A stretch of 6,017 nt of DNA from Methanobacteriota archaeon (lineage in GTDB: Archaea; Methanobacteriota; Methanobacteria; Methanobacteriales; Methanobacteriaceae): assembly GCA_023440975.1 (NCBI GenBank), contig JAEZRD010000097.1:1-6017 (forward strand). Reading direction: 5' to 3'. How positions within the stretch are numbered: position 1 is the stretch's first letter; each line of letters begins with the position of its first letter. The position numbers were made by a program, and so were the translations under genes. Of the stretch, positions 5,645-6,017 are shown one piece after another. The notes below the pieces were generated by a model that searched no databases, was not told where the DNA came from, and saw nothing but the letters and a program-made list of their open reading frames with translations.

Positions 5645-6010
5645 TTAGTAATAAGCATCTTTACTTAAATCAGCATCATAATCTTCATCAACAGCTTCAT
5701 CCCGTGAATCAATTAAACCTTCATCAATAGCTTCATCAATACGTTCATGCCTTTTTTCAATTATTTTTTCATAAACAAAATCAAATCCACCTTCTTCAAA
5801 ACCTTCTGAATCTATTGAATCATCAAACTCTCTCCAGAACTCATAATCATTTATAGCACCTGGAATTTCAAAATAATCTGAATTATCCATAATATCTAAT
5901 ATTTCCGGATACTTATTAATAATCTCCATGTATTCATCAGGTTCAGGTTTTAAATCTGGGAATGTTTCTTGCATCATGCTTGGTTTAAAGTCTTGACTAG
6001 GATTATCCAT
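5645..6010 (-). CDS. Highly acidic small protein of unknown function, start uncertain at window edge
   Basis: I do not recognise this 121-residue protein. It contains 21 Asp and 18 Glu (about 32 %) against 6 Lys and 4 Arg, so its net charge is near -29. The N-terminal part is Pro- and Met-containing (NPSQDFKPSMMQETFPDLKPEPDEY). The middle has hydrophobic and aromatic residues (EIINKYPEILDIMDNSDYF, then NDYEFWREFDDSI), consistent with a folded or helical core. The C-terminal third is a charged helix-like stretch with a loose internal repeat (RIDEAIDEG, then SRDEAVDED). There are no cysteines, signal peptide or membrane segment, so it is probably cytosolic. The ATG at 6008-6010 is only 7 nt from the window end and the frame stays open upstream, so the true start may lie outside. 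DNA mimicry or a binding-partner role is possible but unsupported. Confidence 0.65.
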   Translation of the reverse strand: MDNPSQDFKPSMMQETFPDLKPEPDEYMEIINKYPEILDIMDNSDYFEIPGAINDYEFWREFDDSIDSEGFEEGGFDFVYEKIIEKRHERIDEAIDEGLIDSRDEAVDEDYDADLSKDAYY

Positions 6011-6017
6011 AACATCT

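Overview
The window is very AT-rich DNA, and its coding style (Asn/Ile/Lys-rich proteins, AT-rich codons, GGTG-type ribosome binding sites, oligo-T gene ends) fits a gut or rumen methanogen of the Methanobacteriaceae. Methanosphaera or Methanobrevibacter is most likely. The assignment rests on one gene class typical of these archaea, a secreted adhesin-like protein with an Asn-rich beta-helix and Ig-like repeats, and on an orphan condensation-domain protein. Genus is an inference, and I lean slightly to Methanosphaera on base composition.

Layout: (1) positions 1-1754, minus strand, hold the N-terminal part of an adhesin-like protein whose 3' end lies outside the window. (2) Positions 1755-2242 are a noncoding, divergent AT-rich region with a 15-bp perfect inverted repeat, a 64-nt imperfect hairpin and promoter candidates. 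(3) Positions 2243/2258-2665, plus strand, encode a small cysteine-rich putative zinc-binding protein of the DGC family. (4) A short convergent gap follows. (5) Two minus-strand genes come next: a stand-alone condensation-domain protein (3357-5336) and, 32 nt downstream of it, a YhbS-like GNAT acetyltransferase (2818-3324). (6) Positions 5337-5644 are a regulatory-looking gap with clustered AGAATAT dyads. (7) Positions 5645-6010, minus strand, hold a strongly acidic small protein of unknown function at the right edge.

The most interesting object is the 659-residue condensation protein. It has one complete NRPS-type condensation domain with the HHxxxDG motif, followed by what looks like a second copy of only the C-terminal lobe of such a domain, with no adenylation or carrier domain in the window. 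Its upstream region has a 12-bp palindrome lying where a promoter start site would be predicted. With the adjacent acyl-CoA-type acetyltransferase it could form a small acyl/peptidyl-transfer unit, but no substrate can be read from the sequence.

I see no rRNA, tRNA, CRISPR array, insertion sequence or integrase in the window.
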